A stretch of DNA of 5,249 nucleotides from Caldifarciminota bacterium 4484_100 (GCA_002049785.1 MUKB01000132.1:1-5249); one strand, 5' to 3'; positions 1 through 5,249 are shown, numbered from the stretch's first letter. Notes: a model not told the origin generated them from the sequence alone. A program made the numbers and translations.

Positions 1-1
1 T

Positions 2-52
2 GAAGGTCCGATATACGAGCGATTGGTAGAGTTACGGTTGTTTAAAAGATAA
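2..52 (+). CDS. 3' end of an upstream gene (partial, unidentified)
   Basis: This frame is open from the window edge to a TAA at 50-52 and reads EGPIYERLVELRLFKR. The mix of hydrophobic and charged residues looks like a real helical C-terminus, and the sequence right after the stop is low-complexity spacer. Sixteen codons are too few to name a family. Another plus-strand frame also ends nearby (TAA at 43-45), but it starts with a stop codon and its residues look less protein-like. I infer, without strong support, that this is the tail of a gene to the left. Confidence 0.45.
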   Translation, partial: EGPIYERLVELRLFKR

Positions 53-144
53 GTTAATCTGAAATATTCATCGATACTTGATACTGGAAAGACCGTTAGT
101 CATTTCCTTAGAGTAAGTAAAAAGGTAAAAGGAAAAAATCATTG

Positions 145-170
145 GAAAACCAGATAAACCAGAAAAACAG
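145..170. repeat. 9-bp tandem repeat block A (AAACCAG type)
   Basis: There are three degenerate units: GAAAACCAG at 145-153, ATAAACCAG at 154-162 and the shortened AAAAACAG at 163-170. The block lies directly before copy A of the 47-bp direct repeat. The same order, tandem block then 47-bp repeat, recurs at 337-464. Confidence 0.7.
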
Positions 171-217
171 CATTTCGGATTTCGCAATTCGGATTTCGGA
201 ATTGGAAAAGAATGTCA
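171..217. repeat. 47-bp imperfect direct repeat, copy A
   Basis: This copy aligns without gaps to 418-464 with 41 of 47 identical bases by eye. It begins CATTT, carries two GGATTTCG-like subunits and ends AAAAGAATGTCA. The last 28 bases match at 26 positions, so conservation is strongest at the 3' side. Confidence 0.75.
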
Positions 218-228
218 TTCGGTACTAC

Positions 229-243
229 GGGGCGAGACGCCCC
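229..243. repeat. GC-rich inverted repeat (6-bp stem, 3-nt loop)
   Basis: GGGGCG (229-234) pairs perfectly with CGCCCC (238-243) around the loop AGA. No run of T follows on either strand, so it does not look like an intrinsic terminator. It is probably part of the dispersed repeat material. Confidence 0.6.
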
Positions 244-269
244 TTGGCTGGAAGAAAAAAATTCAGCCC

Positions 270-288
270 GCAGACCGTCCCGGTCTGC
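270..288. repeat. GC-rich inverted repeat (8-bp stem, 3-nt loop)
   Basis: GCAGACCG (270-277) and CGGTCTGC (281-288) are perfect reverse complements around TCC. It would form a stable hairpin in RNA, but AATGACTT follows rather than a T-run. It directly abuts the 8-bp tandem array at 289-320. Confidence 0.65.
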
Positions 289-320
289 AATGACTTAATG
301 ACATAATGACGTAATGACTT
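289..320. repeat. 8-bp tandem repeat, four units (AATGACNT)
   Basis: The units AATGACTT, AATGACAT, AATGACGT and AATGACTT lie end to end. They differ only at the seventh base. No spacer separates them, so this is a simple array and not a CRISPR. Confidence 0.8.
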
Positions 321-336
321 AAGGTTTTTCGACTAG

Positions 337-381
337 ATAAACCAGAAAAACCAGAGAAACGAGAAAAACAAGAAAAACCAG
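337..381. repeat. 9-bp tandem repeat block B, five units
   Basis: The units are ATAAACCAG, AAAAACCAG, AGAAACGAG, AAAAACAAG and AAAAACCAG, end to end with exact 9-bp register. It is a longer version of the block at 145-170. A 9-bp unit keeps reading frame, but no start codon or sensible product accompanies it, so I treat it as non-coding. Confidence 0.75.
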
Positions 382-383
382 AG

Positions 384-404
384 ATGCTGAAATAAATTCA
401 GCAT
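384..404. repeat. Inverted repeat (8-bp stem, 5-nt loop)
   Basis: ATGCTGAA (384-391) pairs perfectly with TTCAGCAT (397-404) around ATAAA. It sits between tandem block B and copy B of the 47-bp repeat. There is no adjacent T-tract. Confidence 0.6.
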
Positions 405-417
405 GGCAGGATAAAAC

Positions 418-464
418 CATTTGGGATTTCGGATTGCGGATTTCGGAATTAAAAAAGAATGTCA
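418..464. repeat. 47-bp imperfect direct repeat, copy B
   Basis: This is the second copy of the 171-217 element, 247 bp downstream in the same orientation, with 41 of 47 bases identical. It runs straight into an ACCCTGAA/TTCAGGGT inverted repeat at 464-506, which copy A lacks. Confidence 0.75.
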
Positions 465-506
465 CCCTGAACCCTGTGCTGAGGAATCTCAGTATTGTTT
501 CAGGGT
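464..506. repeat. Long-loop inverted repeat (ACCCTGAA/TTCAGGGT)
   Basis: The perfect 8-bp arms at 464-471 and 499-506 enclose 27 bases containing GAGGAATCTC. The wording resembles the GTCA-CCCTGA-GGAATCTC type of dispersed intergenic repeat seen in many environmental bacterial genomes. That comparison is from memory and not from a search. Confidence 0.5.
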
Positions 507-517
507 CTCAAAATTAA

Positions 518-545
518 GTTAAAAGATAAAAGTTAAAAGTTAAAA
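518..545. repeat. 7-bp tandem repeat, four units (GTTAAAA)
   Basis: The units are GTTAAAA, GATAAAA, GTTAAAA and GTTAAAA, end to end. The array ends about 26 bp before the -35 box of the promoter at 572-599, so it lies where an UP-like A/T-rich element or upstream contacts could matter. That role is only a possibility. Confidence 0.65.
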
Positions 546-571
546 GTGAGAGGATTCGGTCCATCCTGTTC

Positions 572-599
572 TTGACAGAACCGCTGTTATATATATAAT
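572..599 (+). promoter_or_regulatory. Consensus sigma-70 type promoter
   Basis: TTGACA (572-577) and TATAAT (594-599) match the housekeeping consensus at all 12 positions and are separated by 16 bp. Transcription would start near 606, only a few bases before the Shine-Dalgarno sequence at 608-616. It therefore reads directly into the small membrane protein gene with almost no leader. The TTG at 599 overlaps the -10 box and cannot be the start codon of that transcript. Confidence 0.8.
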
Positions 600-607
600 T
601 GCCTGTT

Positions 608-616
608 GAAAGGAGG
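608..616 (+). promoter_or_regulatory. Strong ribosome binding site that sets the GTG start
   Basis: GAAAGGAGG is a near-perfect Shine-Dalgarno sequence ending six bases before the GTG at 623. It decides the start of the small gene in favour of 623 over the in-frame TTG at 599. Confidence 0.8.
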
Positions 617-622
617 TTTATT

Positions 623-784
623 GTGACCTTTTTCTTGATTGCCTTAGGTGTGGTGATTATAATCTGGCTTATTTCAATCTTTATCCAGCGGGCGGATAAG
701 GCAAGAAGGGAAGAGATTATAAGAAAGCGCCTGGAAGAGAAGAAAAAAGAAGAGGAAGCCAAGGAGAAGAGCGTCTTTCGATAA
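623..784 (+). CDS. Small single-span membrane protein, function unknown
   Basis: The gene encodes 53 residues, starting at GTG and ending with TAA. Residues 2-22 form one strongly hydrophobic span rich in Ile, Leu, Val and Phe (TFFLIALGVVIIIWLISIFI). The rest is a highly charged helix of Arg, Lys and Glu with runs such as RLEEKKKEEEAKEK, likely a coiled coil or extended helix. The positive-inside rule puts the tail in the cytoplasm, making it a bitopic N-out anchor. Start choice rests on the Shine-Dalgarno sequence at 608-616 and the promoter just before it. It appears monocistronic: the next gene is on the opposite strand and converges on it with 84 bases between stops. I recognise no family. 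It could be a membrane tether, a small regulatory subunit or a stress-type small protein, and nothing in the sequence decides between these. Confidence 0.75.
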   Translation: MTFFLIALGVVIIIWLISIFIQRADKARREEIIRKRLEEKKKEEEAKEKSVFR

Positions 785-868
785 TCCGTCCTTATTGCAA
801 ATCTCTATAATTATAAAATTTTTTTACAGAGGGTTGAACAATGTAGATTATGGAGATTTAAGCTCAAT

Positions 869-2161
869 TTAAGTTTTGATAACCTCAATAAATTTATCAA
901 CTATCTTTTCATCAAGCTGGCTTCCCTTTACCCGATTCAACTCTTCAATCGCCTCAGCCTTGGTCTTGGCGCGACGATACGGCCTTTCTGAGCGCATGGC
1001 ATCATAGGCATCGGCGACCGCCAGGATTCGTGCGAGTAGTGGTATATCTTCTCGCTTTCTTCCATTGGGATAGCCCTTGCCGTCCACCCGTTCGTGGTGA
1101 TGATAGATAATATCGAGGATATCCCGAAAGTCGCTCACTGAACTTAATATCTGACGGGCAACAACCGGATGTTGATATATGTATTCTTTCTCCTCAGGAG
1201 AGAGGGGGGATGTTTTGTTCAGGATTCCATCCGGGATGGCTATCTTACCGATATCATGGAGCAGGGCTGCCTGCTTCAGTAATTCGATCTGGTTCTGGGG
1301 TAAGCCCAGGGTGTTGGCAATCTTGACCGCATATGCCATCACCCTTAAGGCGTGGCCCGCAGTATAGTGGTCCTTGGCATCAAGGGTCTTGGCAATGAGA
1401 TGGACGAATTCAACAAAGCTCTTATTCGATTTTTTAATGAGTTTTTCGATCTCGGCACGGGATTCAGTGAGGGCGCCCACGACCCAGGCATAGCGGGACA
1501 GGAATGTCCAGGCAAAACCGATGGCAAGAATGAACATACCAAAGATAAACGGTTCAGGAAATCCAGGAATCAGTATTTTATTGGTTATGATATTGTATGC
1601 ATCAATTATTCCCCCGAAGATACACATACCCACACCTACAAGGAAAGGAAGATAATTTACCTCTGCCTCTTCATCCCTTTTTGCCATTACAATCATATAG
1701 ATATAGAAAAATATGGAAACGATAATCAAAAGACCGATCAATGGGTAATATAAAAGTCCTGCACCAGCACGCACCAGGCCCAAACTCATTCTTGGTTCGT
1801 TGGTTACAATCAGGTTGGTCAAACCGATTAGGGCAAAGATTATGAGTGTCAGGATTTTCAATGTCCAGCGGAAATTAATCGGGAGCTGTTTTTTGGTGAT
1901 ACTGGTTGCCAAGATAGGTGCAGTATACACGAGGGAGAATATACCGATGTGTTCAATCTTGTTCCAGAATATCACCCACATCATATCCGGTTTCAATTCG
2001 ATGTGAAACTGGGCGAAGATTGTTGTGGTTGTTGAAAGAAAAAAAAGGCCGGCGTAGAGAAACTCTTGGGACTTACGATTTCTAAGGTATAGGTATAATT
2101 GACCAATACAGAGTAGACCATTAACAATAGCGAATGCCAGGGTAATCTCTCGGGTCAGCAT
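869..2161 (-). CDS. Seven-span membrane sensor with HD-GYP domain (putative c-di-GMP phosphodiesterase)
   Basis: The protein has 430 residues. The first 225 contain about seven hydrophobic spans, near 4-27, 34-52, 72-87, 100-119, 136-160, 170-190 and 204-225, like the 7TM input modules fused to histidine kinases and other signalling outputs. A charged linker helix (about 230-262) leads to an HD-GYP domain ending at the C-terminus. Every signature residue is visible: H270 in YTAGH, HDIGK at 302-306, H331, H355-H356-E357, DGKGYP at 360-365 and D384. The family hydrolyses cyclic di-GMP using a two- or three-metal centre. Activity here is inferred from motif completeness. The domain would face the cytoplasm, with the ligand sensed by the membrane part being unknown. 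The ATG at 2159-2161 starts the first span directly. I see no good Shine-Dalgarno sequence before it (TTATTAGACA precedes the ATG) and no convincing promoter. No GGDEF partner lies in the window. Confidence 0.92.
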   Translation of the reverse strand: MLTREITLAFAIVNGLLCIGQLYLYLRNRKSQEFLYAGLFFLSTTTTIFAQFHIELKPDMMWVIFWNKIEHIGIFSLVYTAPILATSITKKQLPINFRWTLKILTLIIFALIGLTNLIVTNEPRMSLGLVRAGAGLLYYPLIGLLIIVSIFFYIYMIVMAKRDEEAEVNYLPFLVGVGMCIFGGIIDAYNIITNKILIPGFPEPFIFGMFILAIGFAWTFLSRYAWVVGALTESRAEIEKLIKKSNKSFVEFVHLIAKTLDAKDHYTAGHALRVMAYAVKIANTLGLPQNQIELLKQAALLHDIGKIAIPDGILNKTSPLSPEEKEYIYQHPVVARQILSSVSDFRDILDIIYHHHERVDGKGYPNGRKREDIPLLARILAVADAYDAMRSERPYRRAKTKAEAIEELNRVKGSQLDEKIVDKFIEVIKT

Positions 2162-2171
2162 TGTCTAATAA

Positions 2172-2194
2172 TAGCAGTTTATCAATGACTGCTA
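2172..2194. repeat. 7-bp perfect inverted repeat beside the HD-GYP start
   Basis: TAGCAGT (2172-2178) and ACTGCTA (2188-2194) flank the 9-base loop TTATCAATG. It lies 11 bases upstream of the HD-GYP start codon, so it would fall in that gene's leader or serve as an operator. It also covers the left edge of the addB remnant, where the open frame begins at 2175. A regulatory role is possible but unproven. Confidence 0.45.
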
Positions 2195-2225
2195 CGAGTA
2201 TCTTGATGGTAAGAAGGGTTTGCTT

Positions 2226-2849
2226 TTGAACAAACTCGAAAGAAATTTTATTCTAAAATATACTATCGATAAACTCAAAGTAAAGTACTGGGAGGAACTG
2301 CCATTTCTGAGATTCATATCCATCGGTGATCGACTTCTCAGCTTCTTTGATGAACTCGCCCGGGAAAGGGTCAGCCTCAAACAGATCGAGGAGCTGATCC
2401 TTATGGGCCATTACCCTGAACAGTATACCAAGAATGAACTACCTATCATCAGGTCGATATTTGATGCATACCGACGGAATATCGCAGACCAGGGGTTCCA
2501 GGATGAAATTGATCGCTGTAATCTTATCTTTGAGAAATTCTCTGGAGCTCTGCTCGATAAATATAGATATATCTGCATTGCGGGTCTGGTCGCAACGACT
2601 ACTTTAGAGAATAGGTTACTCAAGGAGATTCTCAGGAAAGAGAATAGCGAATTGGTAATCCATTCAGATACCCTGGGATTAAAGGGTGAATTTCATCCTG
2701 CAAACCCCTTTTATCAGCACCAGAAACTGTTGAAGAGGTTGGATATAGAAAATTGTGAGGAGCTTCAGCTGGATGTTTCAGCTCAAATGGCTGAGCCGGT
2801 TATTCATATCATACGGACTGAATCAAACACTCCTCTTTTCATTTCTTGA
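2226..2849 (+). pseudogene. addB piece 1: N-terminal region without the first ~80-100 residues
   Basis: This piece has 207 codons from TTG 2226 to a TGA at 2847-2849. At about 2577-2627 it reads IAGLVATTTLENRLLKE. That matches the AddB segment where a short strand and a G-[FL] turn precede a T-x-x-E helix (VDGFYQFTPQEFRVLEQL in B. subtilis AddB). HPANPFYQHQKLL follows at about 2694. Homology seems to run to about 2825 (HIIRTES), after which the frame ends in non-homologous residues and the stop. AAGAAGGG at 2211-2218 could act as a ribosome binding site for TTG 2226, but those bases also encode Lys-Lys-Gly of the older, longer frame. This makes a functional start doubtful. Confidence 0.7.
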
Positions 2850-3975
2850 GCAACTGATTTCAGCAATAAACAATAGTCTTCATTACCGGGAATTCTTTGC
2901 ATTTCTCAAACACCCTCTGGTGAAGAATGCGGTTAGAGATGGAACAGGACTGCGGCCATTGGTATATCGATTTATAAGAAAGATGGTTGATGATAAGACG
3001 AACTATTTTACTCGAGAAAGGTATTCCAATGCCGATTTTGAACCCCTGCTCGATTTTGTCAGAGAATGCATTGATACGGTTTCTATGAAGGTCGATTTTC
3101 AAGAATATATTAACAGAATCATTGAACTTCTCAGCCGGATACTTGCGGATAATAAGGAATTTATTGAATCGGCTGGAACAGGCATAAAGGAGTTTTTTGA
3201 ACGGTTAAATTCATTGAGCAAGTTGAGGATACCAGAAGGTTCTGTTGAACCAGGGATTGAGACGCTAAATTTCATACTACGCGTAATCAAAGACGAAAGG
3301 TATCACATCAGTGGTGAACCGATGAAGGGTATTCAAATCATCGGACTTTTAGAGGCGAGAAACCTCGACTTCGACTGTGTCATTCTTCCTTCAATGAATG
3401 AAGGCATATTTCCAACCCGGAGTGAAAAGGACCTATTTGTCAACCAGCGGGTGAGGGAGGAACTTGGTCTGCCCTATGATAAGGAAAGGGAGAACTTATA
3501 TTACTACTACTTCAAGGAAATCATTTCCGGTAAAAATGAGGTCTTTATCATTTATACTGAGGAGAAGAAAAAGGATATCCCTTCCCGTTTTATAAATTTT
3601 CTTGTTGATGAAGGGAAGGTAATTCATAATTCCGGTGTAGAACTTAAGGATATAAATATCAACTTAATTAAGAGGGCGGTAAAGAAGGAGCAGGGGGTTA
3701 TAAGAAGATTGAAGGGTTTGCTGACCCGGCGCGGATTATCACCGAGTGGACTTCAGTGCTACCGGGAATGTCCTTACCGATTCTATCTCAAGTATCTTCT
3801 CAAAATAGATGAACCGAAGCAGATTGTTGAGGAGCCAGGTCCGTTGGAGTGGGGGCGTGCTTATCATATTGCCTTGAGTAGGTTCTACAGATATATAAGA
3901 AGACGGTGCCGAGAGCTGCAGATTACAAAATCGGTGAGGGGTTCAAAGAATTTCAACTTCCGCTCTATGCAATAA
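2755..3975 (+). pseudogene. addB piece 2: central region and nuclease motif I
   Basis: The frame is open to a TAA at 3973-3975, but only about 2812-3900 looks like real protein. It begins YGLNQTLLFSFLEQL, the counterpart of the [MS]-G-Y-x-L-x-x-T-x-x-x-S-[FL] block that opens the second half of many AddB-type proteins. At 3331-3420 lies the family hallmark (QIIGLLEARNLDFD, then LPSMNEGIFP). CPYRFYLKYLL, with the first Fe-S cysteine at 3769-3771, and GRAYHIAL, with the nuclease motif I histidine at 3865-3867, follow. After about 3900 the frame turns into Arg-rich residues unlike the family, and coding passes to the next piece. The annotated left part, 2755 to about 2808, is out-of-frame noise. 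Confidence 0.8.
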
Positions 3976-4229
3976 TGGTCACACAGGGACAAACAGATAT
4001 GGTCTGTGGTATGGCATATTATTCGTTATCAAAAATAGTAAAGGTGGTCGAGATCGTTCGGGAGGACGAGATTATTACATACCTGAATGATTTTAAAGAA
4101 AAGGTTCTTCTTCCAGTGATCAAAGAAATACTCGATCCGAATAAAGAATTTTATCAGTCGGTCGACCCGGAGCATTGCTCATATTGTATATATAAATATA
4201 TCTGTGGAGTCGAACGTGGACGGGATTAA
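3906..4229 (+). pseudogene. addB piece 3: end of the nuclease domain and Fe-S cysteines
   Basis: This piece has 107 codons. It opens with VPRAADYKIG, the D-Y-K nuclease motif (Asp 3921-3923, Lys 3927-3929). FQLPLYA follows, the Q-x3-Y motif with Gln at 3954 and Tyr at 3966. Near the end, CSYCIYKYIC gives C-x2-C-x5-C at codons 4176, 4185 and 4203, the exact spacing of the last three Fe-S ligands of AddB. The frame is open upstream only to 3882 because of a TAG at 3879-3881. GTG 3906 has no Shine-Dalgarno sequence and is not a likely true start. The end overlaps the AddA-like start. Confidence 0.8.
4206..4209 (+). promoter_or_regulatory. Ribosome binding site for the AddA-like gene
   Basis: GGAG sits six bases before GTG 4216, inside the last codons of the addB remnant. 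It favours GTG 4216 over the in-frame GTG at 4204, which has no such site. In an intact operon this placement would couple addA translation to addB. With addB broken, that coupling would be reduced. Confidence 0.6.
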
Positions 4230-5249
4230 GAATATCGCCTTGATCTCATCAGCCGGGGCAGGAAAGACCCGTGCTCTGACCAGAAGATTTCTTCAGCTCC
4301 TTCTCGACCCTGCAGATTATCCATTGGAGTCGCTCTATGGAATTACCTTCACCAATGAGGCTGCCTATGAGATGAAAGAGAGGATTATACGCTATCTCAA
4401 CCTCCTGATAGACCGACCCGCTGACCTGAAGCCGGATGAGGAAGAGATTATCGATTTCTTTAAAGAACTGTTCGGCGACATCAGGGAGCGGGCGTTGAGA
4501 AAAAAGAGACAGCTCTTCAACAACATCTCGGAACTCCATATCAGCACCTTTCACAGTCTGTTTACCTCATTCCTCTCTGGTATTCCATTCGCTGCCGGAA
4601 TCCTGCCCGGCTTTAAAATCATCGACGAGGTGCAGGAGGCGCTGCTGTTTGAGGATGTCTTCGATAAATTTTTTGATGTTGCATTAGAAAATAAAGGTGT
4701 GCTCACATTTATCGAAAAGGTTACTGGAGAATCAGAGGCTGGAATCAGGCTCAATGTTCAGAAAGCCTATAAATCTCTTAGAGCCTGGCTCAACTTTCTG
4801 GATGAACTTTTGAAGGAAGAAGATGTAGTTAAAACAAGGCTGGAAAACAGCGAGAAAGAGTTCATTAATGCAATCGACCAATTTATAGAATTTGTTCGCA
4901 AAAATGAACCCTGTGCTTACACAAAGAAAGGACAGTTCAATAGACATTTCGCAGGTTTTCTGACCCGGCTCGAAAACTTTAAGGTGGACAGAGAAATTCT
5001 GAGGCTGAAATCTCCACTTCTGGAATTTGAACTTATCGAAAAAAGTTATATCCAGCAGTTCATTAAAAATCTTGGTGCACGAGAAAACGAGTTTATTAAC
5101 CTGCTGGAAAGCCTGGAGGATAAGGTCAGAGAATATCTTCGTGCCCTTTCTGATTACTACCTTCTGATCTATCTCAGACCCATCGGTGAATTGCATCAAT
5201 TCTTCCAGAAAGAAAAACAGCAACAGAACATTCTCTCTTTCGATGATAT
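4216..5249 (+). CDS. addA: AddA-like UvrD-family helicase (5' part, runs off the window)
   Basis: The gene has 344 open codons plus two bases, with no stop before the edge. AddA is the motor of the AddAB helicase-nuclease: it unwinds broken DNA ends with ATP and usually carries its own C-terminal nuclease. Visible superfamily 1 motifs are Walker A (SSAGAGKTR, residues 11-19, Lys17), motif Ia (ITFTNEAAYEMKERI, 43-57) and motif Ic (ISTFHSL, 109-115). A helical domain follows. The window ends at LSFDD, the block that normally precedes motif II (DEFQDT-type). Only ten residues precede Walker A, so the Q motif seen in Firmicutes AddA is absent. This short start resembles the stripped-down UvrD/AddA forms found in Bacteroidetes-like lineages. 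The gene overlaps the addB remnant by 14 bp. No frame break is visible. RecB-like or generic UvrD-helicase naming is possible, but the AddB neighbour favours AddA. Confidence 0.85.
   Translation, partial: MDGIKNIALISSAGAGKTRALTRRFLQLLLDPADYPLESLYGITFTNEAAYEMKERIIRYLNLLIDRPADLKPDEEEIIDFFKELFGDIRERALRKKRQLFNNISELHISTFHSLFTSFLSGIPFAAGILPGFKIIDEVQEALLFEDVFDKFFDVALENKGVLTFIEKVTGESEAGIRLNVQKAYKSLRAWLNFLDELLKEEDVVKTRLENSEKEFINAIDQFIEFVRKNEPCAYTKKGQFNRHFAGFLTRLENFKVDREILRLKSPLLEFELIEKSYIQQFIKNLGARENEFINLLESLEDKVREYLRALSDYYLLIYLRPIGELHQFFQKEKQQQNILSFDD

Larger units (their letters stand above)
53..571. other. Gene-free, repeat-dense intergenic spacer
   Basis: No credible coding frame crosses this stretch of about 520 bases. 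It is built from A-rich tandem units, two copies of a GGATTTCGGA-type direct repeat and several short perfect palindromes, each listed separately. The composition is patchy: GC-rich islands at 229-243 and 270-288 sit in A/T-rich simple sequence. Such mosaics are common as dispersed non-coding repeats in genomes of uncultured bacteria. I see no transposase, no CRISPR-like spacing and no tRNA. Confidence 0.75.
2226..4229 (+). pseudogene. addB: Broken AddB-like helicase-nuclease subunit
   Basis: Intact AddB-type proteins pair with AddA, process double-strand breaks and carry a C-terminal PD-(D/E)XK nuclease held by a four-cysteine Fe-S cluster. All of those landmarks except the GRID region can be followed here in order, but across three frames: piece 1 (2226-2849), piece 2 (about 2800-3905 of its open frame) and piece 3 (about 3906-4229). 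Together they give roughly 680 residues, whereas the family usually has about 900 to 1,200. The N-terminal Walker-like region is missing. Conserved blocks are also missing at both frame changes, so the lesions look like deletions and not single-base slips. The frame stays open upstream to 2175 with protein-like residues, so 2226 (TTG behind AAGAAGGG) is only a possible start. The stop overlaps the downstream AddA-like gene by 14 bp, the usual addB-addA order. Pseudogene is my reading. Collapsed or chimeric assembly is the serious alternative. Confidence 0.75.

Noticed and set aside
289..381. CRISPR-like array
   Set aside because: The repeated units are 8-9 bp, directly adjacent and degenerate, with no unique spacers of constant length and no cas genes nearby.
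557..583. Operator palindrome over the -35 box (CGGT/ACCG and GTTC/GAAC)
   Set aside because: The arms are only 4 bp and their centres do not coincide, so chance is a sufficient explanation.
599..622. Longer start at TTG 599 for the small membrane protein
   Set aside because: The TTG overlaps the -10 box TATAAT and lies upstream of the expected transcription start. GTG 623 has an ideal Shine-Dalgarno sequence.
514..762. 82-codon minus-strand open frame overlapping the small membrane protein
   Set aside because: It runs antisense through the strong promoter, Shine-Dalgarno sequence and gene at 572-784 and through the 7-bp array. It has no ribosome binding site, and its Ser/Phe-rich start mirrors the Lys/Glu codons of the real gene.
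785..868. Bidirectional terminator between the convergent genes
   Set aside because: There is a seven-T run (819-825) and distant AAATCTC/GAGATTT arms (799-805, 853-859), but the loop is 47 bases and no GC-rich stem touches the T-run.
1352..1753. 133-codon plus-strand open frame inside the HD-GYP gene
   Set aside because: It is antisense to a gene with full motif support, and its translation has no family features (it includes a THTHTYKERK-type low-complexity run).
2162..2260. Promoter for the HD-GYP gene on the minus strand
   Set aside because: TATTAT and TTGATA are present in the leader, but they are about 6 bp apart. No -35 box at 16-18 bp spacing is convincing.
2805..2830. Programmed ribosomal frameshift joining addB pieces 1 and 2
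   Set aside because: No slippery heptamer or stimulatory structure is visible, and conserved residues seem to be missing, which a frameshift could not supply.
4249..5223. Three minus-strand open frames opposite the AddA-like gene (4249-4554, 4551-4754, 4732-5223)
   Set aside because: They are shadows of a plus-strand frame that carries Walker A and helicase motifs and is open throughout. None has recognisable domains.

Overview
The window is a moderately AT-rich piece of a bacterial chromosome or metagenome contig. It suggests an uncultured lineage. The gene families and the repeat-rich spacer, with its motifs related to AAAAACCAG, GGATTTCGGA and AATGTCA, fit candidate-phylum genomes of the WOR-3 kind. 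That placement is an impression, because no rRNA or marker gene is present.

Layout. Bases 2-52 are probably the last 16 codons of an upstream gene. Bases 53 to about 571 hold no gene but are packed with short repeats: two copies of a 47-bp imperfect direct repeat, two blocks of a 9-bp tandem unit, an 8-bp and a 7-bp tandem array, and several small perfect inverted repeats. A consensus-perfect sigma-70 type promoter (TTGACA, 16 bp, TATAAT) then drives a 53-codon gene for a small single-span membrane protein with a charged helical tail. Facing it is a minus-strand gene (869-2161) for a seven-span membrane protein with a complete HD-GYP domain, probably a membrane-linked cyclic-di-GMP phosphodiesterase.

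The right half (about 2175 to 5249, plus strand) is an addB-addA type recombination locus. The AddB-like subunit is broken. Its 5' end is missing, and its remaining homology lies in three reading-frame pieces. At both frame changes conserved protein segments appear to be absent, including the nuclease stretch that should hold the GRID-type aspartate. Other hallmarks survive: GxxxH, DYK, QLPLY and the four-cysteine Fe-S pattern. The AddA-like UvrD-family helicase begins in a 14-bp overlap with the end of the addB remnant and is open for 344 codons to the window edge, with Walker A and motifs Ia and Ic in order.

In an intact system AddA and AddB form a helicase-nuclease that resects double-strand breaks for RecA. 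Here the partner subunit looks dead, unless the lesions are assembly collapse. That is the main question the window raises. I see no convincing evidence of a new multi-gene system.
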